DNA of 64,000 bases from an uncultured Eubacteriales bacterium (GCA_900545175.1 UQYF01000001.1:62001-126000), one strand, 5' to 3'; shown: positions 44,002 through 53,329, counted from the first letter of the stretch. A program made the numbers and translations. The notes: generated from the letters alone by a model not told the origin.

Positions 44002-44034
44002 TAAATATTTGACAAGACCAATTATTTTCAAGGA

Positions 44035-44064
44035 TTGTACATATTTTTATCATTAGAATATAAT
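44035..44064 (+). promoter_or_regulatory. Sigma-A promoter for popT
   Basis: TTGTAC (44035-44040), an 18-nt spacer and perfect TATAAT (44059-44064), 67 nt before the popT start. This places the transcription start after the in-frame upstream start at 44035 and supports ATG 44131. Confidence 0.55.
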
Positions 44065-44130
44065 TTCCGGAATATAATTATAATGCAGGCAGGTGTACAA
44101 GCAGGCAATTTTGCGGGGAGAGGCATTGTA

Positions 44131-45021
44131 ATGGGAGTTATATGGAATATGGTTCAAGGGCTCTGCATGGCTATGGCTGATGCGGTGCCGGGTGTGTCAG
44201 GCGGAACGATTGCGTTTGTTATGGGGTTCTACGATATATTTATCGAATCGCTTGACAATATCATAACAGGTAATAAGAAGGAAAAACAGAACGCGTTTCT
44301 TTTTTTACTAAAGCTGGGCGCAGGCTGGATAGTCGGGTTTATCTGTACAGTGCTGGCTCTCGGAAAAATATTTGACAATTATATTTACGAGCTGTGTTCA
44401 ATGTTTATGGGACTTTCGTTTTTTGCAGTTCCGATAATAATACACGATGAGCGGCAGACAATAAAAGGAAAATATGCACATTTTATTTTTGCTGTTATCG
44501 GTGTGGCTGTTGTGGCTCTTATAACATATCTTAACCAAGCGATTGTAAGAGGCAGCATGGATATATCAAATCTTACATTCATAAAAGGGCTGTATGTATT
44601 CATTGTCGCTGCGATAGCAATATCTGCGATGGTTCTGCCGGGAATATCGGGTTCAACCCTGTTGTTGATATTCGGTCTTTATGTTCCGATAATGAATGCA
44701 ATCAGAGGATTTTTGCATTTTGAGTTCAAGTATGTTACGGTTCTTTTTGTATTTGGAATAGGAATCCTTGCCGGAATATTTACAAGTGTGAAGCTCCTGC
44801 GAACCGGACTTGAAAAATATCGTTCTCAGATGGTATTTTTGATTCTTGGACTTGTTGTCGGTTCTATGTATGCAATCGTGACAGGACCTGCAACACTGGA
44901 AATCGCACAGCCTGTTATGACTGTACAGACTTTTAAAGCGGGTTATTTTATTCTTGGAGGAGCGATACTTTTGGCGCTTCAGCTTATGAAAAAGTGTATG
45001 GAACGTGGGAATGTGCAGTGA
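44131..45021 (+). CDS. popT: DUF368 undecaprenyl phosphate translocase
   Basis: A 296-residue protein with eight or more membrane helices and two internally related halves, marked by ADAVPGVSGGTIAFVMGFYD (about 18-37) and VLPGISGSTLLLIFGLY (about 169-185). DUF368 proteins have been shown to translocate undecaprenyl phosphate back to the cytoplasmic face (named PopT), recycling the carrier used for peptidoglycan and surface glycans. The start at 44131 follows GGGAGAGG. It sits near the UppP-like gene (46150) and upstream of MurE/MurF, fitting a lipid-carrier role. Confidence 0.88.
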   Translation: MGVIWNMVQGLCMAMADAVPGVSGGTIAFVMGFYDIFIESLDNIITGNKKEKQNAFLFLLKLGAGWIVGFICTVLALGKIFDNYIYELCSMFMGLSFFAVPIIIHDERQTIKGKYAHFIFAVIGVAVVALITYLNQAIVRGSMDISNLTFIKGLYVFIVAAIAISAMVLPGISGSTLLLIFGLYVPIMNAIRGFLHFEFKYVTVLFVFGIGILAGIFTSVKLLRTGLEKYRSQMVFLILGLVVGSMYAIVTGPATLEIAQPVMTVQTFKAGYFILGGAILLALQLMKKCMERGNVQ

Positions 45022-45062
45022 AAGAATATGTAATAAGTGCATAGACGATGAATGCGAATGCA

Positions 45063-45152
45063 GATAATTTCACATGTGATAATTTCACATGTGATGAGTA
45101 CATATACAATAAATACATATGCAATGAATTTACATGTAAAGTAAATATGATT
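45063..45152. repeat. Degenerate 15-bp tandem repeat array, about six units
   Basis: Two identical copies of GATAATTTCACATGT (45063-45077, 45078-45092) are followed by related units at 45093, 45108, 45123 and 45138 in exact 15-nt phase. The first two, and the fifth, contain the palindromic cores TCACATGTGA and TTTACATGTAAA. The pattern could be a cluster of operator sites or a simple-sequence expansion. Confidence 0.75.
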
Positions 45153-45187
45153 AAATTAATAGCGATTTAAGCTTAATAAGTTATACT

Positions 45188-45276
45188 AAAGTGTCAACAC
45201 ATTTGATTTGTGTATATCAGTCATATATTTATATGGCTGTATATAATATATTATAAGTGTGTTTTGGCACTTTTTT
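45188..45276 (+). terminator. Large nested hairpin with T-run, probable terminator after popT
   Basis: The outer arms AAAGTGTCAACACA (45188-45201) and TGTGTTTTGGCACTTT (45258-45273) pair with minor bulges. Within the loop a second stem forms from 45214-45227 and 45230-45244. The outer 3' arm runs into TTTTTT (45271-45276). A terminator is likely; the inner stem is unusual. Confidence 0.55.
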
Positions 45277-45420
45277 GAATTGTTGTCCATTTGAAATGCT
45301 GCCTCGGAGATGCGAGGCATCTATTATATGAGCAGGAAGCGAAGAAGGATTGCGAATAGCATTGACTTATCTGGAGATAATAGCAGTAAAATATGTTATC
45401 TGTTAGATATGGAGGTAGTT

Positions 45421-46086
45421 ATGTCAGAAAAAGGCAAATCAGAGAAAGACCGCGATGAGATTGAAGCTTTTGGGCAGCTTTCACTGTCGGAAAAGGACGA
45501 TGAGAGCATAAAACTTATTACAATTATAGGCGAGATTGAAGGACATGAAGTGCTCTCTAATAACTGCAAGACAACGAAATATGAACATCTTATCCCGATT
45601 TTTGCAAGAATAGAGGACAGCAGGAGGATAAAAGGAGCTCTTATAATAATCAATACGATTGGCGGCGATGTTTCTGCCGGACTTGCACTTGCAGAGATGA
45701 TAGCATCGCTTAGCAAGCCGACAGTGACGCTTGTTATCGGTGACAGCCATTCTATCGGAGTGCCGCTCGCAGTCGCTTCGGATTATTCATTCATTGTACC
45801 TACCGGGACGATGCTCATACATCCGGTAAGAATGAGCGGGACAGTTATAGGTTCTAAGCAGACGTATGATTATTTTAAGATGATACAGGATAGAATTGTG
45901 AGCTTTATTGAGGAACACAGCAGTGCAAAAAAAGGCAGTCTTGAAAAAATGATGATGAATACAAGTATGCTGTCAAAGGATCTTGGAACCATGCTTGTCG
46001 GAGGACAGGCTGTTGAGGCGGGACTTATAGACGAAGTCGGAGGTCTTGATGCAGCTCTGAGAAAGATCAGGGAGCTTTCAGTTTGA
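45421..46086 (+). CDS. tepA: ClpP-like serine protease, TepA family
   Basis: A 221-residue ClpP-fold protein. The motifs are INTIGGDVSAGLALAEMI (about 78-95), GDSHSIGVPLAVAS with the nucleophile Ser111, and MLIHPVRMSG with His134. TepA (YmfB) in Bacillus was reported to degrade signal peptides and to affect secretion; it has no Clp ATPase-docking role established. In Bacillus it lies just before spoIIIE, as here, with UppP inserted between. The start at 45421 follows GGAGGT at a short 4-nt spacing. Confidence 0.85.
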   Translation: MSEKGKSEKDRDEIEAFGQLSLSEKDDESIKLITIIGEIEGHEVLSNNCKTTKYEHLIPIFARIEDSRRIKGALIIINTIGGDVSAGLALAEMIASLSKPTVTLVIGDSHSIGVPLAVASDYSFIVPTGTMLIHPVRMSGTVIGSKQTYDYFKMIQDRIVSFIEEHSSAKKGSLEKMMMNTSMLSKDLGTMLVGGQAVEAGLIDEVGGLDAALRKIRELSV

Positions 46087-46087
46087 T

Positions 46088-46116
46088 TTGACCTGATAGT
46101 AAAAAAATGGTATAAT
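46088..46116 (+). promoter_or_regulatory. Sigma-A promoter for the UppP-like gene
   Basis: TTGACC (46088-46093), a 17-nt spacer and perfect TATAAT (46111-46116), starting just after the tepA stop. It is one of the best promoters in the window. Confidence 0.7.
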
Positions 46117-46149
46117 TATATTAATTGTGTATATGTGGAGGGGAATATA

Positions 46150-46938
46150 TTGGAAGCGCTTAAGATAATTATCAGTGGAATGATAGATGGACTCACGGGA
46201 TTTCTTCCCGTGAGCAGTTCAGGACATTTGTTGATGCTAAAGAACGTGTTTGGATTCGGAGAGGGAGACAGTATCCTTTTTGATCTATTCCTGAAACTTG
46301 CCACGATAGCGGTTATCGTATTTGTGTTCAGGAAAGATATATTGAGGATGATTAAGCTTGAGAGCGATATCTACCGCAGGCTGGCATTACTTATTCTCAC
46401 GGCGACAGTATCTACAGGCATTGTGGGATTGGGATGTCGAAGCTTTGCAGGCTATGCGGCAGGTACAGTTTTCTTTCCGGGAATATTTATGATCATAACC
46501 GGAGTCATGCTCTTTATAACCGATGGCATCAAAAAAGGAGAAGTAAAAATATCGGAAGCAGGATTTTTTGAAGCAGTAGTTATAGGAGGAGTTCAGGGCT
46601 TATCGGCTCTTCCGGGGCTTTCAAGATGCGGAATGGTCATTACGGTCTGCCTGCTGCTTGGCTTTGACAGAAAACTCACATGGAGATTTTCATTTCTGTG
46701 TGCCATACCATCGCTTTTAGGAGCAATAATACTTGATATTATAGACCTTGCGAGATTCGGTGCGGCGGATGTGGCGAACACAGGATGGTACATATTGGCA
46801 TCGGTTTTTGCGATGCTCACAGGCTATATAGGACTTGTAATTCTGAACCAGATATTAAAAAGACGACGTTTCCGCATTCTTTCTGTTTATTGTCTGGCAC
46901 TCGGAGGCTTTATGCTTGCCTCTATGATTGTAATGTGA
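46150..46938 (+). CDS. uppP: UppP/BacA-like undecaprenyl-diphosphatase, with altered catalytic glutamates
   Basis: A 262-residue multi-spanning protein of the UppP/BacA family, which removes a phosphate from undecaprenyl diphosphate. The start of the family signature reads DGLTGFLPVSSSGHLLML (about 13-30); in active E. coli UppP the first and fifth positions are glutamates (Glu17 and Glu21), but here they are Asp13 and Gly17. The second motif LPGLSRCGMVI keeps the arginine (Arg159) but has Cys for Ser next to it. The serine and histidine of the first motif are retained. It could have reduced or different activity. TTG 46150 has GGAGGGG 6 nt upstream; GTG 46135 is in frame but lacks a site. 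Confidence 0.75.
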   Translation: MEALKIIISGMIDGLTGFLPVSSSGHLLMLKNVFGFGEGDSILFDLFLKLATIAVIVFVFRKDILRMIKLESDIYRRLALLILTATVSTGIVGLGCRSFAGYAAGTVFFPGIFMIITGVMLFITDGIKKGEVKISEAGFFEAVVIGGVQGLSALPGLSRCGMVITVCLLLGFDRKLTWRFSFLCAIPSLLGAIILDIIDLARFGAADVANTGWYILASVFAMLTGYIGLVILNQILKRRRFRILSVYCLALGGFMLASMIVM

Positions 46939-47042
46939 TATTGGAAGAACATAGGCAGGATGTATAGTTGTATTATGCCGGATACAGATATATGGCATTA
47001 TGCGATTATTTAAGTATAATTTATGAAACAGAGGTAACAACA

Positions 47043-50000
47043 ATGGCTTCATCAAAGCAGGCAGCAGCTGCAAAGAAGAGGACAGCACAGTCATCTAAGA
47101 CCACTAATGCAAAGTCGTCCGGAGCGAAAGGGACAAGGACGACAACATCACGTCCTCGTTCTGCATCAGCAAGGAAGAAAAAGAAGAAGGTTAACAGTGC
47201 GGCATTTAATGAGGCGGCTCTGTTTATAGCACTGGCAGTGGCACTTATTTTGTTTATCAGCAATTTTGGGCTTGCAGGAAAAGTAGGCATATTTTTTGCC
47301 GCGTTACAATTCGGGACCTTTGGAATCTTAGCATATATATTTCCGGTAGCGCTTGTGCTGGGTACAGTGATTATGTTAAGAAAAGGAAAGAACAGCGGTG
47401 TTGCGAGAGTTAAATTTGTCACAGCATTTATCGGAGCAATGTTCGTGTGTGCATTCATAGAGATGATAAGCGGCGGATATGCGAAGATTGAAAAGCTCTC
47501 CGAATATTATAATTTTACGGTGCCTGTAAAAAAGGGCGGAGGAATTATCGGCGGAGCGGTATGCTCTTTTCTGACACCGGCAGTCGGTAAAGTCGGAGCA
47601 TATATAATAATAATTGTTTTTTTGATAATTGCTATACTTATTATTTCCGAGCGCTCTATCATAAGAGGTCTGACAAGCGGAAGCAGAAAAGTTATTACCG
47701 GTGCCAAGGATGATATAAATGAATATAAAGAGGAATCCGAGAAGAAGAGGGCACTAAGGCAGGAACAGAGAGAAAAAAAAGAGCAGGAACAGAAACAGCG
47801 CAGGCGGTTTGACCAGAAAGTCAGCGGCGTGGATTTATCAATAGAGATTCCAAGAGAGCACAAAAGAACAGATGTTTTAGGGCCGAATACGCCGCAGCTG
47901 GAAGAAAAAAATACACATGTTGACAATGTGTCGGCATCAGAAGGCATAGCAGGAGCCGAAGTGAAGGAGCTGTTCCAGAATGATAAGTATTCAGAGAATA
48001 TCATAGAGATAGAACCTGAGAATGCAGCAGACAAAAGTATTTTTAATAATACAGGCAGTGTATTAAGGCATGATGCTGCCAAAAAGAATAAGCTTAAAAA
48101 GAATCAGAATGTCGATATTGACGATGATCCGGATGACGAGTTATTTTCAAGAAAATATAATGAGCAGGTGATGACAGACACACCGGTTGATATTGATGAC
48201 AGCGCTGACAGCAGTTATAGCAATAATATTGATGAAGCTATAGTAAATGATGATGACTATAATATGACGGACTACTCACAGTCATCTGATGACATATTCC
48301 ATAATACAGCTTATGATGATAACAGTGATGATTTTACATATGGTGAACATCTTCAGGAACTGCCGGAGGATGACAGCATGAATCAGTGGCAGCGTCAGGA
48401 GGATATAGATGCTGCCGGCAGGTCAGTGCTTGAAGACCTACAAAAAGATGTAACAAAAAGACCGGACAATGAAAAAGTTGAGTCACACACTACAGCATCG
48501 AATAGCGTTTCAGCACCAAGAGAAAATTCCGAACCCGAAAAGACTATGGAACAGGTTGATGCTGAGATAGGTGAAGAGGTGCGACAGTCTGAACAGCTAA
48601 GTGAGGAAAGTATTGAAAAGCCTTATGAGTTTCCTCCTGTGGAGCTGCTTCGCAGGGGTTCATCGTCGAGCTCAACTTCTAAGAAGGAGTTAAGAGAGAC
48701 TGCGATGAAGCTTCAGCAGACATTGTCAAATTTTGGTGTGAGAGTTACTGTGTCGGACGTGAGCTGTGGACCTGCTGTCACAAGATATGAGATACAGCCT
48801 GAGCAGGGAGTTAAAGTAAGCCGTATTGTCTCGCTTTCTGACGATATCAAATTGAACCTTGCCGCTTCCGACATAAGAATAGAGGCACCTATACCGGGAA
48901 AGGCTGCTGTGGGAATAGAAGTTCCGAATAAGGAGACGTCGGGTGTGACATTAAGGGAGCTTATTGAGAGCAAGGCTTTTGAGGACAGTGAATCACCGAT
49001 TGCATTTGGTGTAGGAAAAGATATCGCAGGACAGGTTGTTGTTGCTGATATCGCAAAGATGCCTCATGTGCTTATAGCAGGAGCGACAGGTTCGGGAAAA
49101 TCAGTATGTATCAATACGATTATTATGAGTATTCTCTATAGAGCTAAGCCATCGGAAGTTAAGATGATAATGATCGACCCTAAGGTGGTCGAGCTGAGCA
49201 TATATAATGGAATACCACATCTTATGATTCCTGTTGTGACTGACTCTAAGAAGGCTGCCGGAGCACTCAACTGGGCAGTTGCAGAAATGGATGAGCGTTA
49301 TAAGAAATTCGCACAGGCGGGTGTTCGCGATTTAAATGGTTATAATGCCAAGGTTGAGCAGTTAAAAGACATCGAATCGGAGAACAAGCCGACAAAGCTT
49401 CCACAGATTGTAATTATAATAGATGAGCTTGCAGACCTCATGATGATTGCAAAGAATGAGGTGGAGGATGCGATAGTGCGTCTTGCACAGCTTGCAAGAG
49501 CGGCAGGAATACATCTTGTAATAGCAACACAGAGACCTTCTGTGGATGTAATTACAGGACTTATCAAAGCGAATGTTCCGTCAAGAATAGCTTTCGCTGT
49601 GTCATCAGGTGTTGACTCAAGAACAATTCTTGATATGGTAGGAGCTGAGAAGCTTCTAGGAAAAGGTGATATGTTATTTTCTCCGGCAGGATATCCTAAG
49701 CCGGCGAGAATACAGGGAGCGTTTGTATCGGACGATGAAGTAAGTGCGGTAGTCGAATTTTTAAAAGCTAATTGCAGTGAAGCAGGAGGCTATCATGAAG
49801 ATGTAGCCCAGAAGATTAATAATCCTGCTTTTGCGGAGAGCCAGGCATTTGGCAGTGAGTATGATGATTACTTTGCTGAGGCAGGCAGGTATCTTATAGA
49901 GAAGGGAAAAGGCTCTGTAAGCATACTTCAAAGAGTATACCGCATAGGATTTAACCGGGCTGCAAGAATCATGGATCAGCTTGAGGAGGCAGGAGTTATG

Positions 50001-50078
50001 GGACCTGAGGAGGGAACTAAGCCAAGGAAGGTTCTTATGACAATGGATGAATTTGAAGAGTTATTAAAAAAACTCTGA
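47043..50078 (+). CDS. ftsK: DNA translocase FtsK/SpoIIIE
   Basis: A 1011-residue septal DNA pump that moves chromosome ends through the closing septum. The N-terminus is rich in lysine, alanine and serine, followed by four hydrophobic helices (about 60-200). A linker of about 320 residues is highly charged and acidic. The motor domain has Walker A GATGSGKSVCIN (about 679-690), Walker B IIIDELADLM, and a C-terminal gamma winged helix (SVSILQRVYRIGFNRAARIMD) that would read orientation sequences. Start at 47043 follows AGAGGTAAC. It follows the UppP-like gene by 104 nt. Confidence 0.95.
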   Translation: MASSKQAAAAKKRTAQSSKTTNAKSSGAKGTRTTTSRPRSASARKKKKKVNSAAFNEAALFIALAVALILFISNFGLAGKVGIFFAALQFGTFGILAYIFPVALVLGTVIMLRKGKNSGVARVKFVTAFIGAMFVCAFIEMISGGYAKIEKLSEYYNFTVPVKKGGGIIGGAVCSFLTPAVGKVGAYIIIIVFLIIAILIISERSIIRGLTSGSRKVITGAKDDINEYKEESEKKRALRQEQREKKEQEQKQRRRFDQKVSGVDLSIEIPREHKRTDVLGPNTPQLEEKNTHVDNVSASEGIAGAEVKELFQNDKYSENIIEIEPENAADKSIFNNTGSVLRHDAAKKNKLKKNQNVDIDDDPDDELFSRKYNEQVMTDTPVDIDDSADSSYSNNIDEAIVNDDDYNMTDYSQSSDDIFHNTAYDDNSDDFTYGEHLQELPEDDSMNQWQRQEDIDAAGRSVLEDLQKDVTKRPDNEKVESHTTASNSVSAPRENSEPEKTMEQVDAEIGEEVRQSEQLSEESIEKPYEFPPVELLRRGSSSSSTSKKELRETAMKLQQTLSNFGVRVTVSDVSCGPAVTRYEIQPEQGVKVSRIVSLSDDIKLNLAASDIRIEAPIPGKAAVGIEVPNKETSGVTLRELIESKAFEDSESPIAFGVGKDIAGQVVVADIAKMPHVLIAGATGSGKSVCINTIIMSILYRAKPSEVKMIMIDPKVVELSIYNGIPHLMIPVVTDSKKAAGALNWAVAEMDERYKKFAQAGVRDLNGYNAKVEQLKDIESENKPTKLPQIVIIIDELADLMMIAKNEVEDAIVRLAQLARAAGIHLVIATQRPSVDVITGLIKANVPSRIAFAVSSGVDSRTILDMVGAEKLLGKGDMLFSPAGYPKPARIQGAFVSDDEVSAVVEFLKANCSEAGGYHEDVAQKINNPAFAESQAFGSEYDDYFAEAGRYLIEKGKGSVSILQRVYRIGFNRAARIMDQLEEAGVMGPEEGTKPRKVLMTMDEFEELLKKL

Positions 50079-50118
50079 AAATAAATGAAAACATTACATA
50101 GTGAGAAGGAGAATACAC

Positions 50119-51786
50119 ATGAAGAGTGATATTGAAATCGCACAGAGCGCCAATATGCGTCCTATTAAGGAAATTGCAGCTAATTTCGGAATAGAGGAGG
50201 ATGACCTTGAACTTTATGGCAAGTATAAGACAAAGCTTTCCGATGAATACCTTAAAAGTATCGAGAGAAATGACAACGGCAAGCTTATTCTTGTCACTGC
50301 AATAAATCCGACTCCGGCAGGTGAAGGCAAGACAACGATAAGCATAGGACTTGCTGATGCACTTAACAGACTTGGAAAGAAGACTATGGTGGCACTCAGA
50401 GAGCCTTCACTCGGCCCTTGCTTTGGTGTAAAAGGTGGTGCAGCAGGAGGCGGTTACGCACAGGTTGTGCCTATGGAGGAACTTAATCTTCATTTTACAG
50501 GTGATTTTCATGCTATCACTTCGGCAAATAATCTTCTTGCAGCTATGCTTGATAACCATATTCAGCAGGGCAATGCTCTTCAGATTGATACAAGACAGAT
50601 TGTATGGAAGAGATGTCTTGATATGAATGACAGAGTGTTAAGAAATGTTGTTGTCGGACTGGGCGCTAAGGCGGACGGATTTGTGAGAGAGGATCATTTC
50701 GTTATCACTGTCGCAACCGAGATAATGGCTATTCTCTGTCTTGCCAATGATATGGATGACTTAAAAGAGAGGCTTGGAAAGATAATCGTTGCATATAATT
50801 ATGCAGGTGAGCCTGTAACAGCGGCTGATTTAAAGGCAGTTGGAGCTATGGCAGCGCTCTTAAAGGATGCGATTAAGCCTAATATGATACAGACACTTGA
50901 AGGAACACCGGCGCTTGTGCATGGTGGACCGTTTGCCAATATCGCACATGGCTGCAACAGCGTGAGAGCAACTAAGGCAGCTCTTAAAATGGCGGATTAT
51001 GTTGTGACTGAGGCTGGCTTTGGCGCAGATCTCGGAGCAGAGAAGTTCATGGATATTAAGTGCCGTAAGGCAGGTATTGCACCTGATGCGGTTGTTATTC
51101 TTGCCACAGTAAAAGCTCTTAAGTACAATGGCGGTGTCAAGAAGGATGAACTTGCAGCTCCTAATCTTGAAGCCGTAAAGAAGGGCATTGTCAATCTTGA
51201 CAAGCACATTGAGAACCTTCATGCGTTCGGTGTGCCGGTTGTCGTTACATTGAATTCATTCCTCACTGATACACAGGAGGAGTATGAATTTATAAAGAAA
51301 CACTGCGAGGATATGGGCTGCGAATTTGCTCTTGCAAGAGTATGGGCAGAAGGTGGCAAGGGCGGTGAGGAGCTTGCAAAAAAGGTTATAAAGACTATTG
51401 AGAACAAGAAGAGCGGGCTTAAGTTCACATATGAGCTTGATGCTCCGTTAAAGGATAAGATTGAAGCTATCGCTAAGAAGATTTATGGAGCTGGCTCAGT
51501 ATCCTATTCGTCAGAAGCATCAAGAATGTTAAAGAAGCTTGAGAAGATGGGATATGGAAATCTTCCTGTATGTATGGCAAAGAACCAGTATTCGCTCTCA
51601 GATGATCCTAATGCACTGGGTCGTCCTGAAGGCTTTAATGTAAATATCCGTGAAGTATATGTAAGCGCAGGTGCAGGCTTTGTTGTTGCAATAACAGGAA
51701 CAGTTATGACAATGCCGGGACTTCCTAAGGTTCCTGCTGCTGAGAATATTGATGTTGTTGATGATAAGATTGTCGGATTGTTCTAA
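50119..51786 (+). CDS. fhs: Formate-tetrahydrofolate ligase
   Basis: Fhs joins formate to tetrahydrofolate with ATP, feeding one-carbon units to purines, fMet-tRNA and, in acetogens, the Wood-Ljungdahl pathway. The 555-residue protein shows the P-loop TPAGEGKTT (about 66-74), the LREPSLGPCFGVKGGAAGGG stretch (about 94-113), EDHFVITVATE, and the carboxyl end VTGTVMTMPGLPKVPA-like region. Start at 50119 follows AAGGAG; the frame opens at 50101 but lacks a site. No other Wood-Ljungdahl genes are in the window; fmt downstream uses the related 10-formyl-THF. Confidence 0.95.
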   Translation: MKSDIEIAQSANMRPIKEIAANFGIEEDDLELYGKYKTKLSDEYLKSIERNDNGKLILVTAINPTPAGEGKTTISIGLADALNRLGKKTMVALREPSLGPCFGVKGGAAGGGYAQVVPMEELNLHFTGDFHAITSANNLLAAMLDNHIQQGNALQIDTRQIVWKRCLDMNDRVLRNVVVGLGAKADGFVREDHFVITVATEIMAILCLANDMDDLKERLGKIIVAYNYAGEPVTAADLKAVGAMAALLKDAIKPNMIQTLEGTPALVHGGPFANIAHGCNSVRATKAALKMADYVVTEAGFGADLGAEKFMDIKCRKAGIAPDAVVILATVKALKYNGGVKKDELAAPNLEAVKKGIVNLDKHIENLHAFGVPVVVTLNSFLTDTQEEYEFIKKHCEDMGCEFALARVWAEGGKGGEELAKKVIKTIENKKSGLKFTYELDAPLKDKIEAIAKKIYGAGSVSYSSEASRMLKKLEKMGYGNLPVCMAKNQYSLSDDPNALGRPEGFNVNIREVYVSAGAGFVVAITGTVMTMPGLPKVPAAENIDVVDDKIVGLF

Positions 51787-51819
51787 AAATAAACCAGTTA
51801 AGTGAGGAATTAACTTATT

Positions 51820-53253
51820 ATGAAAGATTTTTGTGTCAGAGATATAGTCTGTGCCACCGGCGGAAGGCTGTTGTGCGGTGATGATAATACAGAGATTACG
51901 AATTTTGCTACTAATTCAAGTAAAGCAGAGCCGGGGTTTATGTTCGCACCTATAGTAGGGGAGAGAGTTGACGGACATAAGTACATTGAGAGTGCTTTTG
52001 AGTGTGGGGCATCGGCGGCTCTGACACAAAGCTGTGAAGCTGTAGATGCACTGATTTTAGGATGGAAAGAAAAGGGCATTGCAGCAAAACCGATAGTGCT
52101 TGTTGATGACTCAGTGAGAGCTATGCAGTTAGCTGCAAGAGAGTATGAGAGCAGGTTAAGCCTCAAAAAAGTAGGTGTAACAGGAAGTGTCGGCAAGACA
52201 ACGACCAAGGAGATGATAGCCTGTGCTTTGTCCGGTGGGCTTAAAGTATTTAAGACAGCAGGCAATGCCAACAGTCAGATAGGTGTCCCTGTCACGCTTA
52301 TGAATATTGCCCCTGATGATGAAGCCGCGGTTATCGAGATGGGAATGAGCGAGAAAGGTGAGATGGAGCGTCTTGCGACATTGTTATCCTTAAATGCGGC
52401 TGTAATGACTAATATCGGTGTCAGCCATATAGAACAGCTTGGTTCACAGGAAAATATACTGCGTGAAAAGTGGCATATAACGGATGCACTCGTCAGCGGA
52501 GGGTGTATCTTCCTTAACGGAGATGATGCGCTTTTAAAGGAACGTGCTAAGCAATGCAAGGATGACTACGCTTCCGTATTCGGCTCTGATGACAACAGAA
52601 AGCTTAGTGTGGTAACATTCGGTCATGATGAAGGCTGTGATTACAGGGCGGAGAATGTGTTTGCGGATGAGAATGGTGTCGGATTTGATATGGTTCATGG
52701 AAGTATCAGGATGCCTGTAAAGCTTAAGGTACTTGGAAGCCACAATGTCAACAATGCACTTGTTGCTCTAGCTGTTGCACAATATTTCGGTGTTGAACTT
52801 AAGATGGCAGTGGCAGCACTTGGGCAATATACAGGTGTGGCTATGAGACAACAGATTACGAAAAAGGATGGAGTTATCTATATAGATGATTCCTATAATG
52901 CAAGCCCTGACTCAATGAAGGCAGGACTTAGTGTTCTGAGCCAGATGCCGGCGGAGCATAGAATTGCCGTTCTTGCAGATATGCTTGAGCTTGGTGAGAA
53001 TACCAGAGAGTATCACAGACTGGTAGGAGAATATGCAGGACAGAGCAATGTCGATGAATTGCTTTTGTACGGTGAGCTTGCAGCATATATCGGCTATGGT
53101 GCAGAACAGTATGTAAAGAACATAAGACATTTTGACACGCTTGACGATATAAAGGAATACCTGAAAAATACATTAAAACCCAACATGGCAGTGTTGTTTA
53201 AGGGTTCAAGAGGCATGAAGCTTAATGAGGTTGTCGATGCACTTATAAGCTGA
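51820..53253 (+). CDS. murF: UDP-N-acetylmuramoyl-tripeptide-D-alanyl-D-alanine ligase
   Basis: MurF adds the D-Ala-D-Ala dipeptide to the UDP-MurNAc tripeptide, completing the cytoplasmic peptidoglycan precursor. The 477-residue Mur ligase has an N-terminal substrate domain, the ATP loop GVTGSVGKTTTKEM (about 119-132), then NANSQIGVPVTL, EMGMSEKGEM (about 172-181), and DDSYNASPDSMKAGL (about 352-366). Gaps to fhs (33 nt) and murE (76 nt) suggest one unit. Here murF comes before murE, the opposite of the common dcw order. Confidence 0.94.
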   Translation: MKDFCVRDIVCATGGRLLCGDDNTEITNFATNSSKAEPGFMFAPIVGERVDGHKYIESAFECGASAALTQSCEAVDALILGWKEKGIAAKPIVLVDDSVRAMQLAAREYESRLSLKKVGVTGSVGKTTTKEMIACALSGGLKVFKTAGNANSQIGVPVTLMNIAPDDEAAVIEMGMSEKGEMERLATLLSLNAAVMTNIGVSHIEQLGSQENILREKWHITDALVSGGCIFLNGDDALLKERAKQCKDDYASVFGSDDNRKLSVVTFGHDEGCDYRAENVFADENGVGFDMVHGSIRMPVKLKVLGSHNVNNALVALAVAQYFGVELKMAVAALGQYTGVAMRQQITKKDGVIYIDDSYNASPDSMKAGLSVLSQMPAEHRIAVLADMLELGENTREYHRLVGEYAGQSNVDELLLYGELAAYIGYGAEQYVKNIRHFDTLDDIKEYLKNTLKPNMAVLFKGSRGMKLNEVVDALIS

Positions 53254-53329
53254 TAATGCGGTAATTGCGAACATGTTTATTGTTCACAATGTTTGATTAA
53301 TAAAAGCAACGTATTTAAGGAGAACTGAC

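Larger units (their letters stand above)
45022..45420. other. 399-nt intergenic region with tandem repeats and hairpins
   Basis: No gene is convincing. It contains six degenerate 15-bp repeats (45063-45152), a large nested hairpin ending in a T-run (45188-45276), and a G+C-rich hairpin (45301-45318) whose loop covers an in-frame ATG (45310). The reading frame of the TepA gene is open from 45310, but the ribosome site GGAGGT (45411-45416) supports its start at 45421. Confidence 0.6.

Noticed and set aside
44009..44037. Promoter from TTGACA at 44009
   Set aside because: No -10 box lies at 16-18 nt. The TTGTAC/TATAAT pair just downstream is better.
45063..45152. CRISPR array
   Set aside because: The units are contiguous 15-bp repeats without spacers and there are no cas genes.
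45310..45420. Longer TepA start or separate small gene
   Set aside because: The frame is open from 45310 but this ATG sits in a hairpin loop without a ribosome site, while 45421 has GGAGGT.
53265..53290. LexA-like box before murE (GAACA...TGTTC)
   Set aside because: The spacing (7 nt) and half-sites do not match the CGAAC-N4-GTTCG pattern, and murE is not a usual SOS gene.
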